Shown here: in pieces, positions 15,847 through 24,800 of the stretch
How the letters are laid out: each line of letters opens with the position of its first letter
Position numbering within the stretch: the first letter of the stretch is position 1
Source of the DNA: Candidatus Poseidoniales archaeon
GTDB taxonomy: Archaea > Thermoplasmatota > Poseidoniia > Poseidoniales > Thalassarchaeaceae
DNA length: 38,689 nt
Assembly (NCBI GenBank): GCA_012959435.1
Contig: DUDF01000025.1
Coordinates: 1 to 38,689 of the forward strand
Direction: 5' to 3'
Notes under the pieces: model-generated
What the model was told of the DNA's origin: nothing
What the model saw: only the letters and a program-made list of their open reading frames with translations
The model's database searches: none
Translations under genes and position numbers: made by a program

Positions 15847-16720
15847 CTCGTTCAACCTTCTCGCCACTTGTCCAGTCGTAGAATCCCTTTCCGCTCTTCT
15901 TTCCTAGGTCACCGGCTTCTACATGTTTCACGAGTAATGGGTGTGGGCGATAAGATTCATCAGCAAACGATTCTGCTAAGTTGTTGAGAATGTCACACCG
16001 GACATCCAATCCGACAAGGTCAGTCAATTCCAATGGACCCATTGGGTGCTTGTATCCTAGTCTCATTGCAGTATCAATGTCTGAGGCTGAGGCGACTCCG
16101 TCGGCTAGCATGCGAATAGCCTCATTGCCGATGACGACTCCGAGGCGGCTAGTAGCAAAACCCGGGACATCATTGACTAGTATGGTGGTTTTGCCCATCG
16201 CCTCCCCAGCAGCCTGTGCGATAGCGATGGTCTCTTCGCTACAATCATCATGCTTGATGAGTTCAAGCAATTTCATGATTGGAACGGGATTGAAGAAATG
16301 CATTCCAATGACTTTGTCTGGCTTTCCAGATGCTGAAGCAATATCAGATATTGATAGTGAGGATGTATTCGTTGCTAAGATACAATCCTCTTTCGTTTCT
16401 ATGGAAAGAACATGGAATATTCTCGCTTTAATTTCCATTATTTCGGGAACTGCTTCAATCACCAAATCTACATCTTTGACAGCCTCTCTCAAGTCAGAGA
16501 ATGTGTTGATATTTGATGACCATTCTTCTTTCTGTTCCGAAGTGGTTTTTCCTCGGGCAATACCATTGTCCCAGAATTCGTTGATGGCATTCATACCACG
16601 CTCCAATCCTTCCGGAAAGGCATCAAAAAGGTGGGTTTGCCAACCGGCTTGGGCACACACCTGAGCGATGCCAGCACCCATTGTTCCGGCACCAATTACG
16701 GCAACAGAGCGAATCTCCAT
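15836..16720 (-). CDS. 3-Hydroxyacyl-CoA dehydrogenase (Hbd/PaaH type)
   Basis: NAD-dependent oxidation of 3-hydroxyacyl-CoA to 3-ketoacyl-CoA. The 294 residues match the single-domain short form. Seen: VAVIGAGTMGAGIAQVCAQA (7-26, Rossmann loop), ILATNTSSLSISDIA, IGMHFFNPVPIMKLLELI (catalytic His), VNDVPGFATSRLGVV, and RLGYKHPMGPLELTDLVGLD near the C-terminus, ending GKKSGKGFYDW. It lies in the minus-strand operon downstream of the BoxB-like epoxidase, where it would serve the beta-oxidation-like steps after ring opening or chain oxidation. GGGGTGA lies about 12 bases before the ATG. Confidence 0.95.
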   Translation of the reverse strand: MEIRSVAVIGAGTMGAGIAQVCAQAGWQTHLFDAFPEGLERGMNAINEFWDNGIARGKTTSEQKEEWSSNINTFSDLREAVKDVDLVIEAVPEIMEIKARIFHVLSIETKEDCILATNTSSLSISDIASASGKPDKVIGMHFFNPVPIMKLLELIKHDDCSEETIAIAQAAGEAMGKTTILVNDVPGFATSRLGVVIGNEAIRMLADGVASASDIDTAMRLGYKHPMGPLELTDLVGLDVRCDILNNLAESFADESYRPHPLLVKHVEAGDLGKKSGKGFYDWTSGEKVERDGA

Positions 16721-16770
16721 GTGAAAGCCGAGTCACCCCGACGCCATTACAATTGCTGATGCCTCTGAAA

Positions 16771-17334
16771 TCAAACTTCGCGGCCATAAGCAGCAAGCGC
16801 TGCCTGAAACAACCGTTGTCGCGGCACATCGTGTTCCAAGAAACATGTAAATGGAGCCAACTCCTTTACTAGTTCAATACACGACACATAAGCGCCGTAA
16901 ATGAAAGCATCAACCTTGTCAGTTGTTGGGATTCCAAAGCCTAACTTTTCTAGGCCTTTGCGTGTATCCTCATCCCATATCGTGTACGTGTGGTGCAAGA
17001 AGTGTAGGTATCCTGAAATTCTAGTCATGTCAGCACTAGATTCATCAGATAGGCTCTCAAGAAGTAGTGTGTCCGGGTAACGAATTGCGTACAGCATGAG
17101 CATAATCTCTCGTTCTACATCTACTTTCCAGGCCCGTGGTTCAGTGCCCATCCACTCGTCAATCATATCCAACATGCGCCCGGTGTAAGGTCTGTACACA
17201 CGATACAATAATTCCTCATATCCAGCATCATTCTGGCTTGAATGATGATGGTGCGCCTCAAATAATTCTGGCACTCGTGAGAAGAACGGTTTCAAACGTT
17301 CTCGGTTCACATTTAGCAGGGCGAATGCCTGCAT
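16771..17334 (-). CDS. Unknown helical protein next to the BoxB-like gene
   Basis: No family recognised. The 187 residues are predicted mostly helical by eye, with no membrane segment or signal. A histidine run (EAHHHHSSQ, about residues 26-34) and a later LHFLHHTYTIWDED (about 110-123) are notable, as is MLMLYAIRYPDTLLLESL. Start at 17334 with GAGGTGA seven bases upstream, only 12 bases after the BoxB-like stop, so translation is closely linked. Co-location suggests a partner, assembly factor or electron-transfer helper for the epoxidase, but the sequence itself does not prove any role. The histidine clusters could bind metal. Confidence 0.72.
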   Translation of the reverse strand: MQAFALLNVNRERLKPFFSRVPELFEAHHHHSSQNDAGYEELLYRVYRPYTGRMLDMIDEWMGTEPRAWKVDVEREIMLMLYAIRYPDTLLLESLSDESSADMTRISGYLHFLHHTYTIWDEDTRKGLEKLGFGIPTTDKVDAFIYGAYVSCIELVKELAPFTCFLEHDVPRQRLFQAALAAYGREV

Positions 17335-17346
17335 GGTATCATCACC

Positions 17347-18507
17347 TCAGTCCTTCCATTCACGGTACTGAATCCACTCTTCCTTGAAGTATTCATTGAG
17401 TTGTGCAACATCTTCATCATTGGGGAGATTATCATGCAGGTATTGTTTCCATGCCTCATCGTCTCCCTCAAATGGTTCTCCATGAACTGTGGTTCTGATA
17501 TCAACAAATTTACCAACACTGCGATTGAAGTTATCGGATGGTATGAATAATTCAGGTTGGCCTTCGTGACGACCTTTGTTAATTCGCTCCATCTCCTTGG
17601 AGAGTTCATCAAAGTAGTGCATCCGGCTCTCTTCGTTCAGGTGTTCACGGTCAGCCGGAATGTCACTCTCTCGTTCATCATATCTGCCCTTGATTCCGTA
17701 AACATAAGCCCATTGTGCTGAAGTTGATTCATCAACTCCAAACAGGTCTAATCCGGTTGAAACCCATTTGTTCATGTATTTCTGTAACAGTTCTACAGGA
17801 ATTACCCCCTGCTTTACGATTCTGCGCAAGCCATTTGCACCGGTGCCAAGGTGAAAGGATTCTTCCTTTAGCATTGGACCCATGCTTGCTGCAAGAGGTT
17901 TGAATGAAGAGGTGCTCAACATTTTGAGTTGGTACTTACCATCACGGTCAATGAAGTGAGTGAAGCAGAAGAAATCGAGCCAGTTGTCAATTGGTTCATT
18001 GAAAGAACCGAGTAGACGGGGACGGTCCGATTCACCGCGGATTGGATTTGCTGCGGAGTTTCGCTCTAGCAATTTTTGTGCTTCACGGATTCCCTGGTCT
18101 CCAAAATAGTTGCAAAGGACGTAGGCCATCTGCCAGCCGTGGCGCTGTTCCTCGCACATGATACGCATGGCTGACTTTCGGTCGTACTCGGTTGGTGCAC
18201 TGTCAAGTAGATGCCATTGTTGTTCAACACTACCAAACTCTGTGTCACCCTGGACACTGATCATACTGATTATTGCATCACGAACGCTCTGTTGTGGGAT
18301 TTGCATTCTTCGGTCCCATTTTGGCATACCTTCAAAATCACCGAATTCAATATTATTTCCAGCGCTATCCCAATCAAATTTGATTTCAAAACGATAGTCG
18401 CCAAGCCAAGCTGTATCAAAACCAATTCGGGTTTGCCATTCGTTGAATTGATTAATCCATTCCTCAAAGTTGGGCTTGTATTTCTCTAATACTTCAGTTT
18501 CTCCCAC
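17347..18507 (-). CDS. BoxB-like benzoyl-CoA 2,3-epoxidase-type di-iron oxygenase
   Basis: Class I di-iron oxygenase. BoxB inserts one oxygen atom into benzoyl-CoA, fed electrons by BoxA. The 386 residues share with BoxB, in order: VQGDTEFGSVEQQWHLL (85-101, Glu90), CEEQRHGWQMAYVLCNYFG (118-136, Glu120 and His123), DRPRLLGSFNEPIDNWLDFF (161-180), THFIDRDGKYQL (183-194) and LKEESFHLGTGANGLRRIV (213-231, Glu216 and His219). It is shorter than bacterial BoxB (about 470 residues). GTG start with GGAGGA six bases upstream. It is flanked by a crotonase and an unknown protein, with dehydrogenase and thiolase nearby. PaaA is the next most likely relative but matches less well. No BoxA is visible, so the CoA substrate is uncertain. 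Confidence 0.85.
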   Translation of the reverse strand: MGETEVLEKYKPNFEEWINQFNEWQTRIGFDTAWLGDYRFEIKFDWDSAGNNIEFGDFEGMPKWDRRMQIPQQSVRDAIISMISVQGDTEFGSVEQQWHLLDSAPTEYDRKSAMRIMCEEQRHGWQMAYVLCNYFGDQGIREAQKLLERNSAANPIRGESDRPRLLGSFNEPIDNWLDFFCFTHFIDRDGKYQLKMLSTSSFKPLAASMGPMLKEESFHLGTGANGLRRIVKQGVIPVELLQKYMNKWVSTGLDLFGVDESTSAQWAYVYGIKGRYDERESDIPADREHLNEESRMHYFDELSKEMERINKGRHEGQPELFIPSDNFNRSVGKFVDIRTTVHGEPFEGDDEAWKQYLHDNLPNDEDVAQLNEYFKEEWIQYREWKD

Positions 18508-18535
18508 TTTGATTCCTCCATCAACGGTGACCGGC

Positions 18536-19396
18536 TTAAGCGCCCTCGAATCGAGGAGTCTTCTTCTCTACGTAGGCTGCAATTCCTGTCTTTGCATCAC
18601 TGCTCTGGAACAGGTCGGACTGTAGTTCTCTCTCTAGTGCTAAGTGGTACTCAAGTGGAATTTCCATGCCGCTTTGCACACTGCGCTTGATATTACCAAT
18701 TGCTTTGGTTGCTGCAAATGGTAGTGTGAATTGGCTAGCGTAATCCATCACATCGGAGCGGAACTCTTCACTGCTGGAACTGTCATATACATCGTGAATG
18801 AGATCCATTTCCTGAGCCTCTTCAAATGAGAACTTACGGCCAGTTACCATAATTTCCATTGCTTTTGCCTTGCCAACGAGGCGTGACAAGCGTGCAGTTC
18901 CGCCAGTTCCGGCGAGTACGCCAAGGCTGACTTCTGGTAGCCCAACACTTCCGTTATCTTTCAGGCCGATGCGGATGTCCGCTGCCATTGCAATTTCAAG
19001 GCCACCACCAATAGTATGGCCATTCATAGCAGCAATGACTAGTTTCGGAGTTTGCTCAAGACGAGATAAAGTTTCGTTTGCATGTAGGCAGAAGAAGTAT
19101 TTGTAACGAGGTGTCAAGGTGTTGAGGTAGTTGATACTAGCACCAGCGGAGAAGAACTTTTCACCGTGTCCTATCATCATAATTACAGTCACACTGTCAT
19201 CAAAGCGAGCATTTAGAATCGCTTGGTCTATGTCTTCCCACATTGCACGAGTGTATGTGTTCACTGATGTTTTGCCTTCGGTTAGGGGATTACCATCGGA
19301 GTCAGAACATAATTCAATTATTGCGATTCCATTATCGGTTACACCGTAGTTCACAAGATTGTTCGGCATTGCTTCAAGTTCGGGCCAACTAGTCAT
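18536..19396 (-). CDS. Enoyl-CoA hydratase/isomerase (crotonase), first gene of the BoxB-like operon
   Basis: Crotonase-fold enzyme of 286 residues. It has FFSAGASINYL (81-91, oxyanion hole with Ser in place of the usual Asp), MNGHTIGGGLEIAMAADIRI (124-143, Glu134) and VGLPEVSLGVLAGTGGTARL (151-170, Glu155). Both catalytic glutamates are kept, so hydratase activity is plausible. In the box pathway a crotonase-class enzyme (BoxC) opens the epoxide ring, but BoxC is about 550 residues; this single-domain protein would have to be a shortened analogue or act later. Start at 19396; an inner ATG at 19369 is possible. It is 28 bases upstream of the BoxB-like gene and divergent from the thiolase. Confidence 0.9.
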   Translation of the reverse strand: MTSWPELEAMPNNLVNYGVTDNGIAIIELCSDSDGNPLTEGKTSVNTYTRAMWEDIDQAILNARFDDSVTVIMMIGHGEKFFSAGASINYLNTLTPRYKYFFCLHANETLSRLEQTPKLVIAAMNGHTIGGGLEIAMAADIRIGLKDNGSVGLPEVSLGVLAGTGGTARLSRLVGKAKAMEIMVTGRKFSFEEAQEMDLIHDVYDSSSSEEFRSDVMDYASQFTLPFAATKAIGNIKRSVQSGMEIPLEYHLALERELQSDLFQSSDAKTGIAAYVEKKTPRFEGA

Positions 19397-19441
19397 AGGC
19401 TATCGGCCTCGCGACTTGCGCTCGGCATATCAATTGAACCC

Positions 19442-19521
19442 CACTCCCATAGGGAGTGTACAAATCAGCCAAATTGATTAAATTATTATTGGGTAAAGCC
19501 AATTTCAGTCTGAGCACTCCC
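19442..19521. promoter_or_regulatory. Candidate operator: repeated CACTCCC motif between divergent operons
   Basis: In the gap between the crotonase/BoxB-like operon and the thiolase gene lies CACTCCC-ATA-GGGAGTG, a perfect 7-bp inverted repeat (19442-19458). A further direct CACTCCC copy is at 19515-19521. The AT-rich stretch between them (about 19470-19490) could hold TATA elements. The layout fits a dimeric regulator controlling both directions. Confidence 0.5.
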
Positions 19522-19577
19522 TCTTATCCGCATTACTCAAGGGTGAGGGGCTTGTCGCAGTGGTTGGAGAGCGGTGT

Positions 19578-20804
19578 ATGCGCGAGGTAGTTGTAGTCTC
19601 AGCAGTGCGTACTGCAATTGGCAACCACGGCGGTGCTTTGGCTTCGATTAGGCCGGATGATTTAGCCGCAATTGTCATCAAAGAGGCAGTAGATAGAGCT
19701 GGGGTCAAAGGCGAAGAAGTTGAGGAAGTCTATTTTGGCTGCACTAATCAAGCCGGCGAAGATAACCGAAATGTTGCCCGAATGGGTTTACTTCTTGCTG
19801 GCTTACCAACATCTGTTGGAGGAGTCACTTTCAATCGCTTATGTGCGTCTGGTTTGACCGCACTCAATGCTGCGGCTAGAGCGATTCGCTGTGGCGAGGG
19901 CGACGTCTACGTAGTTGGTGGTGTAGAGTCAATGTCACGTGCACCGTATGTAATGGCAAAGCCAGAGAAGGGTTTTGCTACTGGTGACCCAACAGTTCAT
20001 GATACCACTCTTGGTTGGAGGTTTTCAAACCCACAATTGAAGGAGGATTACGGTAACGATGGGATGGGTGTTACCGCGGAAAATCTGAGAGAATTATCCA
20101 TAGTTGATTTGAAAAACACCTCACGCGAATCTCAAGACAGATTTGCACTTCAAAGCCACACTAAGGCCATTGAAGCAATAGATTCAGGGCGATTTAGTGA
20201 TGAAATTGTTGCCGTTGAGGTGGCTCAAAGGAAAGGAGATCCAATTATCGTCGATACTGATGAGAGGCCGAGGCGTAACAGTACAATGGAAAAGTTGGGT
20301 ACGCTGAAACCGGCTTTCAAAAAAGGCGGTAGCGTGACTGCTGCCAATTCAAGCGGAATCAATGATGGTGCTGCTGCGTTAGTTCTAATGAGTGCTGAAA
20401 AGGCAGACGAACTCGGATTGGACGTAATGGCAACTTGGATTGCAAGTGGCGCGGCGGGTGTTGAACCACGGACTATGGGATGGGGGCCGATTCCTGCCAC
20501 GAGAAAGGCCCTTGATAGAGCAGGCATGCAAATTTCAGACCTTCATTTGGTTGAGTTAAACGAGGCATTCGCGGTTCAAGCTCTAACCTGCATTGACGAA
20601 CTAGGACTCAACGAAGAAATTGTCAATGTCAATGGTGGGGCGGTTGCCCTCGGGCACCCACTCGGTTGTTCAGGAGCGAGGATTGTCGTTACATTACTTC
20701 ATGAGATGGTCAAAAGGTCAGAAAATCAAGATGGTCAAATGAATGGGCTCGCAACTCTATGTGTGGGTGTTGGCCAAGGCGAAGCGGCAATTTTCCAGCG
20801 CTGA
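19578..20804 (+). CDS. Acyl-CoA thiolase (acetyl-CoA acetyltransferase family)
   Basis: Cleaves 3-ketoacyl-CoA with CoA, or runs in reverse to condense. From the ATG at 19578 there are 408 residues. Seen: [16 protein letters not shown] (6-21), [19 protein letters not shown] (85-103, nucleophile Cys89), [30 protein letters not shown] with His360, and [10 protein letters not shown] with Cys395. All three catalytic residues are present, and the length is normal. The frame opens at a GTG at 19560, but the ATG begins the family sequence. It is divergent from the BoxB-like operon. This fits the final step after the hydratase and dehydrogenase; beta-ketoadipyl-CoA (PaaJ-like) or ordinary beta-oxidation products are both possible substrates. 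Confidence 0.93.
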   Translation: MREVVVVSAVRTAIGNHGGALASIRPDDLAAIVIKEAVDRAGVKGEEVEEVYFGCTNQAGEDNRNVARMGLLLAGLPTSVGGVTFNRLCASGLTALNAAARAIRCGEGDVYVVGGVESMSRAPYVMAKPEKGFATGDPTVHDTTLGWRFSNPQLKEDYGNDGMGVTAENLRELSIVDLKNTSRESQDRFALQSHTKAIEAIDSGRFSDEIVAVEVAQRKGDPIIVDTDERPRRNSTMEKLGTLKPAFKKGGSVTAANSSGINDGAAALVLMSAEKADELGLDVMATWIASGAAGVEPRTMGWGPIPATRKALDRAGMQISDLHLVELNEAFAVQALTCIDELGLNEEIVNVNGGAVALGHPLGCSGARIVVTLLHEMVKRSENQDGQMNGLATLCVGVGQGEAAIFQR

Positions 20805-20894
20805 CAATGACCTGAATGCGGAATCACGAAACAGGCGTTACAACCGTTTGATGGGCCGCCTCGAAAAGGGCTTACTAAGAGGCTATTCGTTAGA

Positions 20895-20966
20895 TACGAG
20901 TGCCGAGATTTGAACTCGGGTTCAAGCGTTGGCAACGCCTGGTGATAACCACTACACTACACTCGT
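20895..20966 (-). tRNA. tRNA-Gly (anticodon GCC)
   Basis: A full 72-base cloverleaf on the minus strand: 7-bp acceptor stem ACGAGTG/CACTCGT, D-arm with a GG pair in its loop, 5-bp anticodon stem AGGCG/CGCTT (one G-T pair), loop TTGCCAA giving anticodon GCC, short 4-base variable loop, and T-arm CCGAG-TTCAAAT-CTCGG. A is the discriminator base; CCA is not encoded. No intron is present. A TATA-like GGTTATGAAG lies about 30 bases upstream on the same strand (near 20998). Confidence 0.95.
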
Positions 20967-21120
20967 GTTGAGCCTCGCCAACAGCCCCTACTTCATAACC
21001 GCTATGTTTCCGGATTTGGGAATTAGGCATCAAACTCAATTTCACTAATTACAACCTCAGCATTCCAATCAATTCATTCAAGTCAAGAACCTCTTTCGGG
21101 AATGTGTAGAGGTTATTCAA

Positions 21121-21432
21121 ATGCGAACCATATATGTTGGAAGAAAGCCAGTACACGCTTATGTTGCTGCAGTTTTGAGAGCAATGCAGGACGGCGATCG
21201 AGATGTAGAAATAGTTGCGAGAGGAAATGCAATGAGAACGGCTATTGATACTGCTGAAATATGCCGCCGTCGCAATGGCAACATCGCAGGTCATCTCCCT
21301 CCAGAAATGTTCAACAGAGGTGTTGAAATCGGCACAGAGGAGATTGAAACGGAAGATAAAGTTCGAGTTCTTTCTTTCATTAAGATTCACTTAGAAGGCA
21401 TCGGTGATATGCCTGATGATTCAGAAGAGTGA
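21121..21432 (+). CDS. albA: Alba chromatin protein
   Basis: Small dimeric nucleic-acid-binding protein of archaea, involved in DNA packaging and RNA binding. In 103 residues: IYVGRKPVHAYVAAVLRAMQ (4-23) carries the conserved basic loop and first helix, and VEIVARGNAMRTAIDTAEIC (29-48) the second strand and helix. The C-terminal part is a short beta-hairpin region ending with an acidic DDSEE tail. In Sir2/acetylation-regulated Alba the basic residue near position 9 is a lysine; here it is Arg8-Lys9. GAGGT lies eight bases before the ATG. The gene converges on the ArsC-like gene. Confidence 0.93.
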   Translation: MRTIYVGRKPVHAYVAAVLRAMQDGDRDVEIVARGNAMRTAIDTAEICRRRNGNIAGHLPPEMFNRGVEIGTEEIETEDKVRVLSFIKIHLEGIGDMPDDSEE

Positions 21433-21475
21433 ATAGAAAACAACTCTTTTTGCTTAATTTGAGTATTTCTATTCA
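21430..21475. terminator. Long symmetrical hairpin containing both stop codons of alba and arsC-like genes
   Basis: Perfect 10-bp arms TGAATAGAAA (21430-21439) and TTTCTATTCA (21466-21475). The alba stop lies in the left arm and the arsC-like stop in the right arm. The loop contains a T-run and a further small ACTC/GAGT stem. A shared terminator for convergent transcription is the simplest reading. Confidence 0.55.
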
Positions 21476-21831
21476 ATTAGTTGACGGACATTACTTTCAA
21501 TCACATCTCGTATTTCTCGGTACTTTTCGAGAACTCCACCATATGGGTCATCTAAATTCCAATCATCATTGAATTTTATATCTGGACATGAAACACCACA
21601 CCCCATTGAAAATATTAGGTCAAAAGATTCTGTATCGACATCATCAATATTTGTTGGAGTATGATTGGAAATATCAATTCCTTTTTCAGCCATCACTCCG
21701 ATTGCATTCTTGGCAACAGATTGCCCTGGATGTGTGCCTGCAGATTGAGCTTTCAAGCCATGAGATTTTGCCCAACCTTCAGCCATCTGACTACGGCAGG
21801 TGTTTCCAACACAGATGAACAGAACTCGCAT
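21469..21831 (-). CDS. ArsC-like low-molecular-weight phosphatase-fold protein
   Basis: Low-molecular-weight tyrosine phosphatase fold of the arsenate reductase type. From the ATG at 21831 (GGTGAGG six bases upstream) it has 120 residues. FICVGNTCRSQMAEGWAKSH (5-24) gives the CX5R active loop with Cys7 and Arg13. FSMGCGVSCPD has Cys78 and Cys82, the resolving pair of thiol-dependent ArsC. LDDPYGG supplies the catalytic Asp (about 95). The extra cysteines favour arsenate reductase over a protein phosphatase. A longer frame begins at 21861, but has a worse ribosome site. No arsenite pump or ArsR gene is adjacent. Confidence 0.85.
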   Translation of the reverse strand: MRVLFICVGNTCRSQMAEGWAKSHGLKAQSAGTHPGQSVAKNAIGVMAEKGIDISNHTPTNIDDVDTESFDLIFSMGCGVSCPDIKFNDDWNLDDPYGGVLEKYREIRDVIESNVRQLIE

Positions 21832-21879
21832 AAAATCCTCACCCATCTGACCCTTCATCAATGATGTAGAAATACCTCA

Positions 21880-24800
21880 TCAGGATTGTTTCTGTAACTC
21901 ATTACTTAGGCCAAGTTGCTCATCAAGGCTTCCACCGCGTTGCATCATAATCACGATGGCAACTCCACCACCTAGCATCACAACACCCAAAATAATCAGC
22001 ACAATCATCACCGTCGAGCCCCAATCACTCAGTGCATCGGTTGGGTTTGTTAGTGGGTTAACCTCTTTATCGGAAAGTTCCACAGTGGCTTCGAATACTG
22101 GAGTTGTACTTTGAAGATAGACATCAATACCTCGGAAATCAAGGACTAAGGAATCAACAGGAAGGCCTTCACGAACAGTCACTTGGATGGAGTATACTCC
22201 ATCGTCCGCAACCTCGTCTCCTTGTTGCCCATCATCTCTCATCGTTTGCCAAGTGGTATCTTGGCCAACTGGTGCAAGCATTCGCAATCTACCTTGTACT
22301 ACGGTTATTGAATCGTGGTCTGTCGCATTCACAGTTAACACATAATTTGAGGCACCGTCACCAACATCTGGGATGATAATTTCTAGGACTTGAACCCCAT
22401 CTTTTAGAATTTGGAAATCGGAAATTACCGGGCCACTATTTTCAATTAAAAGTGCAGGAATACTTGCAGTCGGTGCATCCCAAGCATCACCGCCAACTCC
22501 AGCTACAGTACTTGGGAGATTTAGATGTGTCAGAATTGACCATCCACCGCCACTATCCATTACCTTGATAGGGAGATATATGTCTCCTGGGCTCAACGTT
22601 TCCGGGATAGTAACCACTCCACTCCAATATCCTCCGCCATCATCAGTTAGAGGGAAAAGTTCGCCACCTTCAGCGATTAAATCAATTCCAACGCTGGTAA
22701 TTGGAAGGCTATCAAATGCTTTGATAGTCACAGTCACATTTTCACCTCGCTCAGCCTGCTCTTGGCTAAGTGTGAAATCAACAATTCGTGGTGCTCGGTG
22801 CACTACTTCTAGCAGTACATTGTCAGTAGTGCTTTCCCAAACATCTTCTGCAGTTACAGATACGGAGATGTTCCCTGAGTCAGTTCCAAAGTAGACAAAC
22901 GAGCCAGTGAAATTGTCATCGTGAACCATGATGTCACCATCTTGCCCAATATCATTCAATTGGATTGTTCCAAGTCCTAATGTTGACAAATCAACATTTA
23001 CATCACGCATGTTCCAATCCGGGTCACTGATTTCAACTTCAATGTGAACAAGATTCCCGCCTTCATTGAGGACTTTATCCTCTTGAAGTCTTACTTCAAC
23101 AATAGTTGGAGGTGTATTCTCACCCGCTGTCACGATATTGGGTGAAAGCACCCTTTCAAGGGACTGATTCTCCCAGAACCAGGCATCTTCTGTAGCATCA
23201 AAATCAATGTAAACTTCTCTTGAGACTTCAGCGATCAAACCTGCAAGAATCCCTTCATTGATGACTAATCCAGAAGCAGTACTTAGTTCACTCAAGTATG
23301 TGCCACTCCACGAAGTGACATCCATTGTGTGCCCATCACGGGTATAGGATTGGTAAGAATTTGCAGTCAGTTCTAAACTCATTAGGTCTCCAGAGTAAAG
23401 TCCTACATTGTCACCAATTAGAAGTTCAGCCGGGGCTAATCCTGCCTCACGGCTGATATTTATGTCTCCGAGTCCGGATTCTTCTTCGGTGGTATTCACT
23501 TCTTCTACAGGTATTGGAGAGCGAGCTGGCCACTCTTCACCTTGACTTGGGTCGTTGCTTTGTTCATACCATGAGTAGTAGATTGTTCGGTTAGTGTAGT
23601 TCTCGTAAATCACTTCATGATCCCAAGTTTCGTTATAGGTTTGAGTCGGTCCCATGCCTTCTAGTAAACCACCACCTGTGAGGTTGAGCCAATCTTCTTG
23701 ATGAATACGATTGACTTCCCACATTTGGCCAGTTGAGTTAGCAAATTGGCCGCTATCTTCTATACGGCGCCATAGGCCGAACTCGCCAGTGGTAGCGCCA
23801 GTTATATCCGCGTCAATATGGATGGTGTCGGCAACCTTGGTGCCATTCTCTGTTTCTTGATGGAGAAGAATTACTTCACCATCAATCACTATTGAACCAT
23901 TTTCATCGTTGGTATCTGAAAAGAAAAATGTACCATCACCGTAGGTTTTGTCATGTTGTAAAACCATCTCTCCATTTTCATATCTTTCAAGGAGCATCAG
24001 TTGTTCTAGGTCAACATAGATGTGTGAACCAGATGTTTGTATTTCCAAGTCTCCTGTGGCTTCAAATTGGGTATGAGCAAGCACTCTTACTCCATCAATG
24101 TCATGTAATTCAACCAATAATAGTGAAATCTCAGCATCGATATACATCTCTTCGTCTTCATCAACATTAGTGATATTCAAGTTTCCATTTGCTTCTAATC
24201 GCAGTTGTTCTTCAATGGATCCGTCAACCATTGAGCGCAGTATGTACGCATCAACTACGGATGCTAATATGGTCATGTTTCCATCAGTATCATCGGTGAT
24301 GGTCATGTTACCGGCACCAGCCATTTCAAAAATCTGGCTAGTGAGTTCTTCACCGACCATTGTCTCATTGAGCCAAATTCTGTTCAAGTCAAGCACAATT
24401 AGAATATTACTTCCATCCTCAGAAACCTCGTCAATTGTCAAGGTTCCTGAGCCCAATTCATCATGAATCAATAACCCTTCACTTCGTTGTTGCCAACCTT
24501 GTCCAGTGAATTCAAGGAAGTACTCTTCACTAGTTTGATTCTCAATTTGATGTCGTAATGACCAGTCAGTTGTGACGGTTATTTCATGGTCAGCAATCGG
24601 TTGATTCCAAAGAGTGACTTGTACAATCCTAGATGACAGAAGTACATCGGTTAAGTTGTCATAAACCTCAATGAGAACTTCATCACCAAATGAAAGATTG
24701 GTGGGGATGGTAATTCTGTGATGAGTTAGGTTAAGAGGTGAAATAGTGAAATTTGCGTCATCCCATCTGTAAGTCCATTCTCCAAGTGCTAAGTCATTAA

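Noticed and set aside
17347-18507. Calling the di-iron protein PaaA (phenylacetyl-CoA epoxidase)
   Set aside because: Colinear motifs and length fit BoxB better than PaaA, and PaaB, PaaC, PaaD and PaaE are not present nearby.
18536-19396. Calling the crotonase BoxC
   Set aside because: BoxC is a double-length protein of about 550 residues; this is a normal single crotonase domain.
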